Part shown: piece by piece, positions 33,298 to 41,063 of the stretch
How positions within the stretch are numbered: position 1 is the stretch's first letter
Layout of the letters: each line of letters opens with the position of its first letter
Source of the DNA: Prolixibacteraceae bacterium
GTDB lineage: Bacteria > Bacteroidota > Bacteroidia > Bacteroidales > Prolixibacteraceae
Length of the DNA stretch: 41,063 nt
NCBI GenBank assembly: GCA_021740385.1
Contig: JAIOZY010000045.1
Location: 1-41,063, forward strand
Reading direction: 5' to 3'
The notes under the pieces: model-generated
The model's database searches: none
The model's input: only the letters and a program-made list of their open reading frames with translations
Told to the model about the DNA's origin: nothing
Translations under genes and position numbers: made by a program

Positions 33298-35913
33298 TTA
33301 AAATTGTTGACCAATAACAAAGTGGAACTGGCTTTTGGCCGATGACGAACCGCCGTTATTCGGCATATCGAAACCGTATCCCCAGTCGATACCCAGCAAG
33401 CCAAACATGGGCAGCCAGAAACGCACACCAACTCCTGCCGAGCGTTTAAGGTCGAACATGTTAAAGGTTTTAAAATCGAACCAACTGTTACCAGCTTCAA
33501 GAAAAGCCAGGGCATATATATTTGCTGATTCAGACAATGTAATGGGGTATCGTAATTCAAGGGTTGCTTTTGTGTAAATGTTTCCGGCGCGTGCCCCTGC
33601 AACCTGGGGTGTAATGCTCCCGTTGGTATATCCTCTTAGTGCGATCATGTCGGTACCGTATAAGTCGTAACCCGACATGCCGTCACCCCCCATTTTAAAC
33701 CCTTCTAAGGGTGAGCGGCGGTTTTCATTAAAGTAACCAAGCAGGCCAAATTCAAATTTCGAATGTAAAACAAATTTCTCAACCTTGTCGAGCGGGGTAA
33801 ACCATTTGGCTTTGAAAAGCCACTTGTGGTATTCAAGAAAATTGTACCGTTCTTTGTTGGTCATTTCAGGCGAGCCGTAATCTTTGTTGTTAAACGACGA
33901 GTAGGGGGGTGTTAACTCAAGTGAAAGGCTGAACGATGAGCCACGGCGCGTATACAGTGGGTTGTCGATGGAGTTACGGCTGATTACCGTTTTTATGCTA
34001 AAGTCGTTGATATCGCCGTTTCGCATAAAGTAATAGGGCCATTCAAGTAAGTTGTAATGCTGGATGGAAATTTCGTGATACAGTGTAAAGTAATCATCGG
34101 GCCAGCTAAGGCGGTAACCATAGCCCAGCGAAGCACCGTATGTAATTTGCCAGGCTGTAACCTCGGCACCGGTGTAATCGCGTTGATAACCACCGTAGCC
34201 GCCGTAGTTGGAATAACCACCGTAGCCGCCGTATCCACCATATCCTCTATAACCGTAGCCGCTGTAAGGGTCATTTGCCCCATAATAGTTATAATCGGCT
34301 GTGCTTTGTGTTAGTTTCGAGTAATAGACCGACAATGAAAAGTTATTCGGCTTTTTACCTCCAAACCAGGGGTCCATGAAGGTAAAGCTATATTGTTGAT
34401 AAAACTTCCCGTTTGTTTGCGCCCGGAGGCTAAGGGTTTGCCCGTCGCCCGATGGCAGTGGCCTCCATGCTTCTTTGTTGAAGATATTTTGGGCTGAAAA
34501 GTTGGTGAACTTTAGCCCTATTGAACCAACAAACATGCCCATGCCCCAGCCGCCTGAAAGTTCAATCTGGTCGTTGGCACGTTCTATCAGGCTGTATTTT
34601 ATGTCAACCGTTCCGTTTTCCTGGTCGGGTATGGGGTCAATGCCTATCCGTTCCTGGTCGAAGTGGCCCAGTTGTGCCAATTGCCGGTACGAACGCATGA
34701 GCTTTGTTTTGCTAAAAAGGTCGCCGGGCAGGGTATAGAGTTCGCGGCGTGCAACTTCTTCGTGTGTTTTGGTGTTGCCTTCAATAATCACCCGGTCAAC
34801 GGTGGCTTGTTTGCCTTCATAAATGCGCATTTCAAGATCGATGGAATCGTTTTCGATTTTTGTTTCAACCGGTGTAACGTTAAAAAACAGGTATCCGTTG
34901 TCTAAGTATAGGTTGCTAACCGCATCGGGGTCTTCCATCAGTCGTTTGTTCAATTGCTTCTGGTTGTATACATCGCCGTCGGAGATGCCCAGGTAGCGGT
35001 CGAGGTGAGGTCCCGGGTAGATGGTGTTGCCCACCCATTCAATATCTCGAATGTGGTACTGGTTACCCTCGTTAATCCAAAGCTCAATTTGTACGGTGTT
35101 GTCTTCTTCGTTCTTTATAATGGTGTCGCGGGTAATAATGGCATCGCGGTAACCCAGTTCGTTGTATTTGTTAATGACGTTTATTTTATCTTCTTCGTAA
35201 AGGGCTTCGTCGAATTTTTTTGTCAGGAAAATGTTACGGAGCTTTTTGTCGTTGGTTTTTTTCATAACGTGTTCAAGTACGCCCTGCTTTACTTTTTCGA
35301 CACCGTGAAAAACAAGTTTGCTGATTTTAACTTTCTCTTTTTTATCGACATAGATATCAAGGATGATTGAATTTTCATTTTCAGGATCGTCGCGTTGTAC
35401 AATGTTTACTTCGGTATTCAGGAACCCTTTTTCCTTGAAAATGTCGGTAATGATCCTTTCGGCATTAACAAGCTGTGCATCGACAATTTGCCCGCCTTCG
35501 AGCAGCAGTACCCTTTCTTTAATATCGTCGAGTTCCGATTTTTTAACCCCGTGGTAGTTTACATGTGAGAGCCGTGGCCGTTCCCTGAGGAAAATTTCGA
35601 GAAAGATTTCATTCCCGATCACTTTTGTAGCGTTAATTTGTACATCGGAGAACAAGCCTTGTTTCCAGAATTTTTTGATTACCTGGGTTATTTTGTCGCC
35701 CGGGATTGTAATTTCGTCGCCAACCCTTATGCCGGCATAATCTTTTAACATTCCTTTATCGAGGTAGCGTATACCCACAATATCAATTCCCCCAATGGTG
35801 TATTCACGCGGGCTTGAATAGTAAATTGAGAAATTGGTGCTATCGGGTTGCTGCGACCAAAGGTTGAAAAAAATCAATACCAAAAAGGCTGTCAGCGATA
35901 TTTTCTTAGCCAT
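33298..35913 (-). CDS. bamA: Outer-membrane protein assembly factor BamA
   Basis: This 871-residue Omp85-family protein inserts beta-barrels into the outer membrane. A signal peptide (MAKKISLTAFLVLIFFNLWSQ) is followed by POTRA repeats (about 25-420), for example ITQVIKKFWKQGLFSDVQINAT and NTKTHEEVARRELYTLPGDLFSKTKL, and a C-terminal barrel with the VGVRFWLPMFGLLGIDWGYGF region and a terminal aromatic (IGQQF). The odd part is a glycine-tyrosine-rich insertion at about residues 541-585 (GYGYRGYGGYGGYGGYSNYG), probably in a surface loop. The gene starts 4 nt after uppS ends, suggesting tight coupling. Confidence 0.95.
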   Translation of the reverse strand: MAKKISLTAFLVLIFFNLWSQQPDSTNFSIYYSSPREYTIGGIDIVGIRYLDKGMLKDYAGIRVGDEITIPGDKITQVIKKFWKQGLFSDVQINATKVIGNEIFLEIFLRERPRLSHVNYHGVKKSELDDIKERVLLLEGGQIVDAQLVNAERIITDIFKEKGFLNTEVNIVQRDDPENENSIILDIYVDKKEKVKISKLVFHGVEKVKQGVLEHVMKKTNDKKLRNIFLTKKFDEALYEEDKINVINKYNELGYRDAIITRDTIIKNEEDNTVQIELWINEGNQYHIRDIEWVGNTIYPGPHLDRYLGISDGDVYNQKQLNKRLMEDPDAVSNLYLDNGYLFFNVTPVETKIENDSIDLEMRIYEGKQATVDRVIIEGNTKTHEEVARRELYTLPGDLFSKTKLMRSYRQLAQLGHFDQERIGIDPIPDQENGTVDIKYSLIERANDQIELSGGWGMGMFVGSIGLKFTNFSAQNIFNKEAWRPLPSGDGQTLSLRAQTNGKFYQQYSFTFMDPWFGGKKPNNFSLSVYYSKLTQSTADYNYYGANDPYSGYGYRGYGGYGGYGGYSNYGGYGGYQRDYTGAEVTAWQITYGASLGYGYRLSWPDDYFTLYHEISIQHYNLLEWPYYFMRNGDINDFSIKTVISRNSIDNPLYTRRGSSFSLSLELTPPYSSFNNKDYGSPEMTNKERYNFLEYHKWLFKAKWFTPLDKVEKFVLHSKFEFGLLGYFNENRRSPLEGFKMGGDGMSGYDLYGTDMIALRGYTNGSITPQVAGARAGNIYTKATLELRYPITLSESANIYALAFLEAGNSWFDFKTFNMFDLKRSAGVGVRFWLPMFGLLGIDWGYGFDMPNNGGSSSAKSQFHFVIGQQF

Positions 35914-35917
35914 TACG

Positions 35918-36667
35918 TTAATTCGTTTTTTTTAATTGCTCACTCGTCATTCCAAACCGGCGTTCTCTGTTTTGAAAGTTACATATTGCTTCATAGAAAT
36001 CCTCTTCAGTAAAATCAGGCCACAACTTGGGAGTGAAATACAACTCGGCATACGCTAATTGCCACAATAAAAAATTACTCAGTCTTCTCTCCCCGCTTGT
36101 TCTGATCATTAATTCCGGATCGGGAATATTTGCGGTGGAAAGATAGTTATCGAATAGTTCCTGTGAAATATCATCGGGTAAAATTTTTCCTTTTTTAACA
36201 TCGGTTGCGATCGATTTAACAGCATTTATGATTTCCCATTTCGAACTGTAGCTAAGTGCCATCAATACGGTTAATCCTGTATTTTCCGACAGCTTTTCAA
36301 CTATTGACTCGGTTTCCCTTTTTACTTTTTTTGGCAGGCTGTTCAAATCACCAATTATTTTTAGCCGTACATTGTTTTTATCCAGCTCGTCGGCTTCCGA
36401 TTTTACTACGTTTACCAGCAACGACATAAGGGCTTCAACCTCAAAGCGCGGCCTGTTCCAGTTTTCGGTAGAAAAAGCATAAAGTGTCAGGAATTTTACG
36501 CCGGCTTTAGCTGCCGCTTTAATCGTATTCCTTACTGCCTCAACACCTTGCTCGTGCCCAAAAATGCGGCTGTTGCCCCTTTTGGCAGCCCAACGGCCGT
36601 TCCCGTCCATGATAACGGCTACATGGGCCGGGGTTCTTGCTTTATCTATGTTATCGAAACAACTCAT
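35918..36667 (-). CDS. uppS: Isoprenyl transferase (undecaprenyl diphosphate synthase)
   Basis: This 249-residue cis-prenyltransferase makes undecaprenyl diphosphate, the lipid carrier for peptidoglycan and other wall polymers. The catalytic aspartate D21 sits in HVAVIMDGNGRWA; LTLYAFSTENWNRP and the C-terminal LMIRTSGERRLSNFLLWQ and YAELYFTPKLWPDF blocks are present. Length is typical. It overlaps neither neighbour: 1 nt from porG and 4 nt from bamA. The enzyme is cytosolic on the inner face of the membrane. Confidence 0.95.
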   Translation of the reverse strand: MSCFDNIDKARTPAHVAVIMDGNGRWAAKRGNSRIFGHEQGVEAVRNTIKAAAKAGVKFLTLYAFSTENWNRPRFEVEALMSLLVNVVKSEADELDKNNVRLKIIGDLNSLPKKVKRETESIVEKLSENTGLTVLMALSYSSKWEIINAVKSIATDVKKGKILPDDISQELFDNYLSTANIPDPELMIRTSGERRLSNFLLWQLAYAELYFTPKLWPDFTEEDFYEAICNFQNRERRFGMTSEQLKKTN

Positions 36668-36668
36668 T

Positions 36669-37346
36669 TTAATATTTACTTTCGTATGCCGGACAAGGTT
36701 TTTTCCCGAGGTAAAATTTATAGTTCAAAGTTAATCCAAAATAAACAATCCAGTCGTTGTTGTGAAAAATATCGTTCACATCGGTTAACCCGTGTTCCTG
36801 GTGTGGATTGTTCAAATTGTCGATATCGTCGCTGAATGATTTTCTGAAACTGACTTCGGCACCAACGCCAAGCTGCTTGGTAATGGCGTATTTTACACCT
36901 GCACCAATGGGCAGGTTGGGGGCAAAAGCAAATGTGCCATCGGCTTTGGGAAAATACATGAAGCCAACACCCGTGTATACAAAGGGGCTGAATTTCATCT
37001 TTTTAACCCCAAGGATAAAGTCGAGGTAATTCACTTCAATAAACGCGCTGATTCCCATTATGTTTTTTTGGAACGATTGGGCTTCGTTGTTGAGTTCGCC
37101 CGAAGCGCCTGTTATACCGTAGGTTGCATTTATACGAAGACTGAAACGTGAGTTGAAATTGTACCGGTAATACAAGCTGAAGGCCGGGTAAACAGATTGT
37201 AAATAGTCCATTTGGTCGTAATCGGTAATGGGGATATTTGCCCCACCGAAAAGGCCAAAATCGGCCGTTTGCTGTTGAGCAAAGGCATTGCCGGTACCTA
37301 AAGAAATGTATGCAACCAATCCTATTACTATTTTTTTAAAGGGCAT
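36669..37346 (-). CDS. porG: PorG-like outer-membrane beta-barrel protein (DUF6089)
   Basis: This 225-residue small barrel has a signal peptide ending in NAFAQQ. Its strands carry the pattern of DUF6089/PorG proteins, for example DFGLFGGANIPITDYDQM, and it ends YFGLTLNYKFYLGKKPCP. PorG is a component of the type IX secretion system in Porphyromonas. The position immediately before uppS-bamA-ompH matches the porG locus there, which supports the assignment. Other secretion-system genes are not in the window. A 229-nt gap separates it from nadK; that gap has only a weak TGCTG/CAGCA hairpin. Confidence 0.78.
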   Translation of the reverse strand: MPFKKIVIGLVAYISLGTGNAFAQQQTADFGLFGGANIPITDYDQMDYLQSVYPAFSLYYRYNFNSRFSLRINATYGITGASGELNNEAQSFQKNIMGISAFIEVNYLDFILGVKKMKFSPFVYTGVGFMYFPKADGTFAFAPNLPIGAGVKYAITKQLGVGAEVSFRKSFSDDIDNLNNPHQEHGLTDVNDIFHNNDWIVYFGLTLNYKFYLGKKPCPAYESKY

Positions 37347-37575
37347 ATCGCAAATTAAATTTTAGTGATGATCCGAAAGTACAAATCGTTGATTCATAAC
37401 GTTTCGGGACAGCCCAAATCATCCTTGTTTCAGAAGGCTACAAAAGTAATATAATTCTTGTAAAAACCTGAATGGGCTTGCTACAATAAACTATTCAGCA
37501 GCCAAAAAATTGCTGCCTGTTAAAAATTTATCGGCATAATTCATGCATTGTTTAAAATGCACTTACAAGAGTGGG

Positions 37576-38457
37576 TTAATTTCGCCTGTCGGCCCCCCAC
37601 ATTAACTTGTTCCGGAGGGTGGAATAAAAACTGTGGTTCGGGAATTTTACAACAGGCACCGTAACCTTTGCTTTTCGGATTTTGAGTGTAGTTGCAAAGT
37701 CGAGGGGTACCGAGCGGTGGTCAATCGAAACGAGGTAATTGTTTCCCCGTCCTTCAACGCTTAATTCAATTTCCACATCGTCGGGCACAATAACCGGCCT
37801 TACCGTGAGGTTGTGCGAGGCAATGGGTGTAATAATTAAACCTTCTACCTCGGGGGTGATGATGGGGCCACCAACACTTAACGAATAGGCCGTTGAGCCT
37901 GTAGGGGTAGCTACAATTAAGCCATCGGCCCAAAAGTTTGCCAAAAATTCGCCATTTATTTGGGTTGTGATTTTTATCATCGATGAATTGTCGAGTTTAT
38001 GCACGGTTAGCTCGTTCATGGCAAAATTGAAATCGGGGAAGAGTGTGGTGGGGGCAACCAACTCGAGCAGTGAACGTTGTTCGAGCGTGTAATCATCCTG
38101 CATAAAAAGCTGGATGGCTTCTTCGAGGTTTTCTGGGGTAATGTCGGCCAAAAATCCCAGGCGCCCGCAATTGACCCCGGCAACGGGTATGCTCATGTTC
38201 AGCGCAAAGGGTACGGCGCTTAAAAAGGTGCCGTCTCCACCTACCGAAAGCAGTAAATCGATGTTTGGACACGAGTCAAGGTTGTTGTTGAAACAGGTAA
38301 TTTCGGGTGTTATAATGCCGAAACGGTCATGCAGTTCCAGTCGGATTGTTTCAGAAAGGACCAGTTCAATATCGTTTTTTTCAAACAATTCGAAAATTCT
38401 TTGATAAGTAGGTAAAAACTCTTCCCTTACTTCGGTTCCGTATACGGCAATTCTCAC
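37576..38457 (-). CDS. nadK: NAD kinase
   Basis: This 293-residue enzyme phosphorylates NAD+ to NADP+ in the cytoplasm. GGDGTFL begins at residue 73, with NCGRLGFLAD, NELTVHKLD and the DGLIVATPTGSTAYSLSVGGPI block that binds NAD. Length is normal. It follows the CBS gene by 12 nt, so the two are likely cotranscribed. Confidence 0.96.
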   Translation of the reverse strand: MRIAVYGTEVREEFLPTYQRIFELFEKNDIELVLSETIRLELHDRFGIITPEITCFNNNLDSCPNIDLLLSVGGDGTFLSAVPFALNMSIPVAGVNCGRLGFLADITPENLEEAIQLFMQDDYTLEQRSLLELVAPTTLFPDFNFAMNELTVHKLDNSSMIKITTQINGEFLANFWADGLIVATPTGSTAYSLSVGGPIITPEVEGLIITPIASHNLTVRPVIVPDDVEIELSVEGRGNNYLVSIDHRSVPLDFATTLKIRKAKVTVPVVKFPNHSFYSTLRNKLMWGADRRN

Positions 38458-38469
38458 GTTGTTCTATTT

Positions 38470-39135
38470 TCAGATGTTTAAATACTTCATAAAGTGCTCA
38501 TAACGCTCGTTGTACATGTTGCCAAGTTTAGAGTCGTCCATGTAAACGGCTTTAATCGTGTAATCGTAGCGTACAAACGTTTCGATTATCGATGAGGCAT
38601 CGGTAACATTTACTTTCAGTGTAACGTCCAGCTCGGTTGAGTTTTCGGTGTTTTTTGTGTAAAGCGCCAGTATTTTTGCATTGTTTCCTTCAACAATTTG
38701 TGCAATTTGTGAGAGGGAGTAGTGGGTCGGGCTCAGTTCAAGCACAATAATGGCACCGGGTTCGGAAGCGCCTGCCAGTTTCAGAAAATGAACGGAAAGG
38801 TCGTTTGCCAATATTATGCCCAGAAATTCGTGGTCGAGGGTTAGTACCGGTAAAGCCGAAATTTTTAAATCCGATACTATTTGAATAGCCTCGATAATGT
38901 GTTGGTTTTCCAACACATAAGGCCTGGCAAGTGTAAGCCCCTGTTCGCAAAGGCATTGAGCGATTAAGTCAAGGTCGTATATTTCCTGATCAGATACCAG
39001 CCCGATGTATTCGTTTTCCTTTACCAACGGAATGTGGTTGACCCTGAACGAATCCATAATATTCAGTGCCTTTTGCCCCGTGTCGGTGCAATTTAGCGAT
39101 GGAAAAGCTGACGATATGATCTCTCGTGCAATCAA
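38470..39135 (-). CDS. CBS-domain protein
   Basis: This 221-residue protein has two CBS repeats (about 5-55 and 70-125), with patterns such as NHIPLVKENEYIGLVSDQEIY and SALPVLTLDHEFLGIILANDL. CBS pairs bind adenosyl ligands such as AMP, ATP or SAM. The C-terminal 90 residues resemble an ACT-like regulatory fold (GAIIVLELSPTHYSLSQIAQIVE). The gene is paired with nadK, so a role in sensing nucleotide state is possible. It is divergent from pdxJ. Confidence 0.78.
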   Translation of the reverse strand: MIAREIISSAFPSLNCTDTGQKALNIMDSFRVNHIPLVKENEYIGLVSDQEIYDLDLIAQCLCEQGLTLARPYVLENQHIIEAIQIVSDLKISALPVLTLDHEFLGIILANDLSVHFLKLAGASEPGAIIVLELSPTHYSLSQIAQIVEGNNAKILALYTKNTENSTELDVTLKVNVTDASSIIETFVRYDYTIKAVYMDDSKLGNMYNERYEHFMKYLNI

Positions 39136-39181
39136 ACTGTGTGTTTTTTTATTCTACAAATCAATTTTTTGAGTCATTTAC

Positions 39182-39189
39182 CAAATATA
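39182..39189 (-). promoter_or_regulatory. Candidate -7 box for the CBS-nadK operon
   Basis: The minus strand reads TATATTTG, an exact TAnnTTTG match, 46 nt before the CBS start. No TTTG box is seen at the expected distance. Confidence 0.35.
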
Positions 39190-39239
39190 ACCTTCATTTG
39201 AGGTTAAAATTGTAAATTGCAGCCCCAAAATTTTTCATT

Positions 39240-39959
39240 ATGACAAGGCTAAGTGTAAATATAAATAAAATTGCCACATTACGGAATGCCCGCAATGGAA
39301 ATATTCCAAATGTGCTTGAGGCTGCACTTAATTGTGAGCGTTTTGGTGCCCAGGGTATTACGGTTCATCCGCGGCCCGACGAAAGGCATATAAGGTACAG
39401 CGATGTTTATGAACTCAGACCCAACATTTCAACTGAATTTAACATTGAAGGCAATCCCGGGCCAAAATTTATCGATCTGGTGCTTGATGTTGTACCCGAT
39501 CAGGTAACGCTTGTGCCCGATGCCCACGATGCCATAACATCGAATTCGGGATGGGACACCATTGCCCACAAAAGTTTTTTAACCGATGTTGCTGCCCGTT
39601 TTCACGAAAAAGGCATTCGCGTTTCCATTTTTGTTGGTACCGAACTTGAATTTATCGATGGGGCCAAAGCCTGTAATGCCGACCGCATTGAATTGTATAC
39701 CGAACCGTATGCTTCGCAATATCATTTAAACCGCGAAATGGCTGTAACCCCTTTTATTGCTGCGGCATACCGGGCTAAAGAAATCGGGCTGGGCGTAAAT
39801 GCCGGCCACGACCTCGACCTGGACAACCTCAATTTCCTGATTAAAAACATTCCCGTTATTAATGAGGTTTCAATTGGCCATGCCCTCATTTCAGATGCCT
39901 TGTACATGGGATTGGAAACCACCATAAAAAAATACCTTGAATGCCTTGTAGTTAAATGA
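39240..39959 (+). CDS. pdxJ: Pyridoxine 5'-phosphate synthase
   Basis: This 239-residue TIM-barrel enzyme condenses aminoacetone phosphate with deoxyxylulose 5-phosphate in vitamin B6 synthesis. Family blocks are [64 protein letters not shown] and [17 protein letters not shown]. Length is usual. The stop overlaps the following hydrolase start by 4 nt, so the two are translationally coupled. Confidence 0.96.
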   Translation: MTRLSVNINKIATLRNARNGNIPNVLEAALNCERFGAQGITVHPRPDERHIRYSDVYELRPNISTEFNIEGNPGPKFIDLVLDVVPDQVTLVPDAHDAITSNSGWDTIAHKSFLTDVAARFHEKGIRVSIFVGTELEFIDGAKACNADRIELYTEPYASQYHLNREMAVTPFIAAAYRAKEIGLGVNAGHDLDLDNLNFLIKNIPVINEVSIGHALISDALYMGLETTIKKYLECLVVK

Positions 39960-40750
39960 AACTCTTTTACCGGTCATTAGGGAAAGGTGAGCCCGTGGTA
40001 ATTATTCACGGCTTATACGGTTCGTCGGATAACTGGATGACCATTGCCCGGAAATTATCTGAAACGCATTGGGTAATTGCCATCGATTGCCGCAACCATG
40101 GACAGTCGCCACACGCTGCAGAACATACCTACGGAGCCATGGTTGATGATTTGGTGGAACTTTTTGACAGCCTCGAAATTGAAAAGGCTCATCTGCTGGG
40201 GCATAGCATGGGGGGTAAACTGGCCATGGCTTTTGCTGCCGATTATCCCGAGAAAACATTGTCGTTAACCGTTGCCGATATTGCACCAAAAGATTATGTG
40301 AAAGATCCTGCCTCCGAAATTCAGCTCGATTTGCATAATCGAATTCTGGAAACGTTGAGCGGGATGGACATGTCGGAATTTTCATCACGAAAAGAAATTG
40401 AAAAAGCCCTTGAACCGGCAATTACTGATCGCATGATCAGGATGTTTATCCTGAAAAACCTGAAAAAGGGCAGTGACTCTTTTGAGTGGAAGGTTAATGC
40501 ACCGGTTTTGCTGAAAGCGCTTCCCCATGTTTTGGAATCGGTGAACATTGATGAGTATAGAGACCGGATTCCAATAAAAACTTACCCGGTAAAATTTATA
40601 AAAGGTTCACTTTCAGGATATATTAAAAAAGAAGATGAGGCTTTGATAAAGGAAATGTACCCCGATGCCCGGATTGTTGAAATTGAGGGCGCATCTCATT
40701 TTTTACATGCCGAAAAGCCCAAGGAATTTGTTGAAATTATTGAATGCTGA
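39956..40750 (+). CDS. Alpha/beta-hydrolase (YbfF-like esterase)
   Basis: This 264-residue alpha/beta-fold hydrolase has the oxyanion-region motif [12 protein letters not shown] (17-27), the nucleophile S84 in LLGHSMGGK, and a likely catalytic histidine H248 in [11 protein letters not shown]. The length and motif set match YbfF-type esterases, whose natural substrate is unclear. It is coupled to pdxJ by a 4-nt overlap. A small frame at 40744-40941 downstream has no support and is not called. Confidence 0.85.
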   Translation: MKLFYRSLGKGEPVVIIHGLYGSSDNWMTIARKLSETHWVIAIDCRNHGQSPHAAEHTYGAMVDDLVELFDSLEIEKAHLLGHSMGGKLAMAFAADYPEKTLSLTVADIAPKDYVKDPASEIQLDLHNRILETLSGMDMSEFSSRKEIEKALEPAITDRMIRMFILKNLKKGSDSFEWKVNAPVLLKALPHVLESVNIDEYRDRIPIKTYPVKFIKGSLSGYIKKEDEALIKEMYPDARIVEIEGASHFLHAEKPKEFVEIIEC

Positions 40751-40937
40751 CGATGTATTGTTTTGGGAGGATGAAGCCTGGGTTGGACAGGAGGAAGGAT
40801 GTCGTTATTAATATGGTGGAAAATCATTGTAAAAATTTTCTCGGGTGCCAAATTTTAAAAATTCAATTGTTCATTCGTCTTTACAAGCAAGTAGAATTGA
40901 AAGGTTTTCCAATTGTTCTTTTGAAGCTAGTGTTGTG

Positions 40938-41063
40938 TTAACTTAAAATTGACGGATAAAGTCTTTTGAGCTTGATCCGTGCCTGATCGTTTGTAAACTG
41001 CCAATTAATTTTTGCGGTTTTGTTGTTCCTGTGGTTTTCCCATGCTTTAACTTCCGATGTTAT
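40938..41063 (-). CDS. IS630-family transposase, C-terminal end (partial)
   Basis: The minus strand is open from the window edge to a TAA at 40938-40940. It encodes 41 residues that include EVKAWENHRNNKTAKINWQF and end ARIKLKRLYPSILS. The INWQF followed by ARIKLKRLYP pattern is the C-terminus of IS630/Tc1-type transposases common in Bacteroidota. The rest lies outside the window, so intactness cannot be judged. Confidence 0.7.
   Translation of the reverse strand: MTSEVKAWENHRNNKTAKINWQFTNDQARIKLKRLYPSILS

Noticed and set aside
40744-40941. 65-residue plus-strand frame after the hydrolase
   Set aside because: No domain or coding signature, and it runs into the end of the IS630-type transposase on the other strand.

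Overview
The window looks like chromosomal DNA of a Bacteroidota bacterium, probably of the Bacteroidales/Marinilabiliales type. The reasons are a SusC/SusD pair, the block porG-uppS-bamA-ompH-ompH-murI, several candidate promoters of the Bacteroidota form (TAnnTTTG, once with TTTG about 20 nt upstream), and the lack of clear Shine-Dalgarno sequences before most genes. No rRNA, tRNA, CRISPR array, plasmid or phage module was recognised. Taxonomy and all functions are read from sequence and family knowledge; no search was run.

Region 1 (about 1-4.7 kb) is AT-rich and accessory. Three cargo units (a 2x[4Fe-4S] ferredoxin-nitroreductase fusion, an MNT-HEPN pair, and a secreted tocopherol-cyclase-like protein) lie between copies of a dispersed intergenic repeat. 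That repeat is built of several consecutive palindromes, is about 262-268 bp in its two longest copies, and is mosaic between copies. A separate 142-bp element bounded by a perfect 18-bp inverted repeat opens the window.

Region 2 (5-11.8 kb) holds a minus-strand susC-susD operon with a strong terminator, and divergently a double-domain class II aldolase whose second domain has lost its metal ligands. No glycosidase, sigma or anti-sigma partner is present in the window.

Region 3 (11.8-20.4 kb, minus strand) is an envelope biogenesis and housekeeping block: an OstA-like protein, a MoxR ATPase behind a well-formed promoter, three SurA/PpiC-related periplasmic proteins, and guaB with its own candidate promoter.

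Region 4 (20.5-30.8 kb, plus strand) carries recQ, rlmD, a decayed VOC (glyoxalase-like) gene, a DUF3795 protein, the E2 and fused E1 alpha/beta subunits of a branched-chain-type 2-oxoacid dehydrogenase, a flavodoxin, tpiA and an HD-domain protein.

Region 5 (30.8-39.1 kb, minus strand) is CBS-nadK, then porG-uppS-bamA-ompH-ompH and murI, which covers cell-wall precursor synthesis, outer-membrane assembly and the type IX secretion component PorG. An IS3-type remnant, a terminator and a heptanucleotide tandem array now separate murI from ompH, and the murI start codon lies inside the array. The window closes with plus-strand pdxJ and an alpha/beta hydrolase, then the C-terminal end of an IS630-type transposase running off the edge.

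The most unusual material is non-coding: the modular palindromic repeat near the left end, and three period-7 tandem arrays (22.5, 28.6 and 31.7 kb). Two of these share one unit family in opposite orientations, and the third supplies the 5' end of murI.
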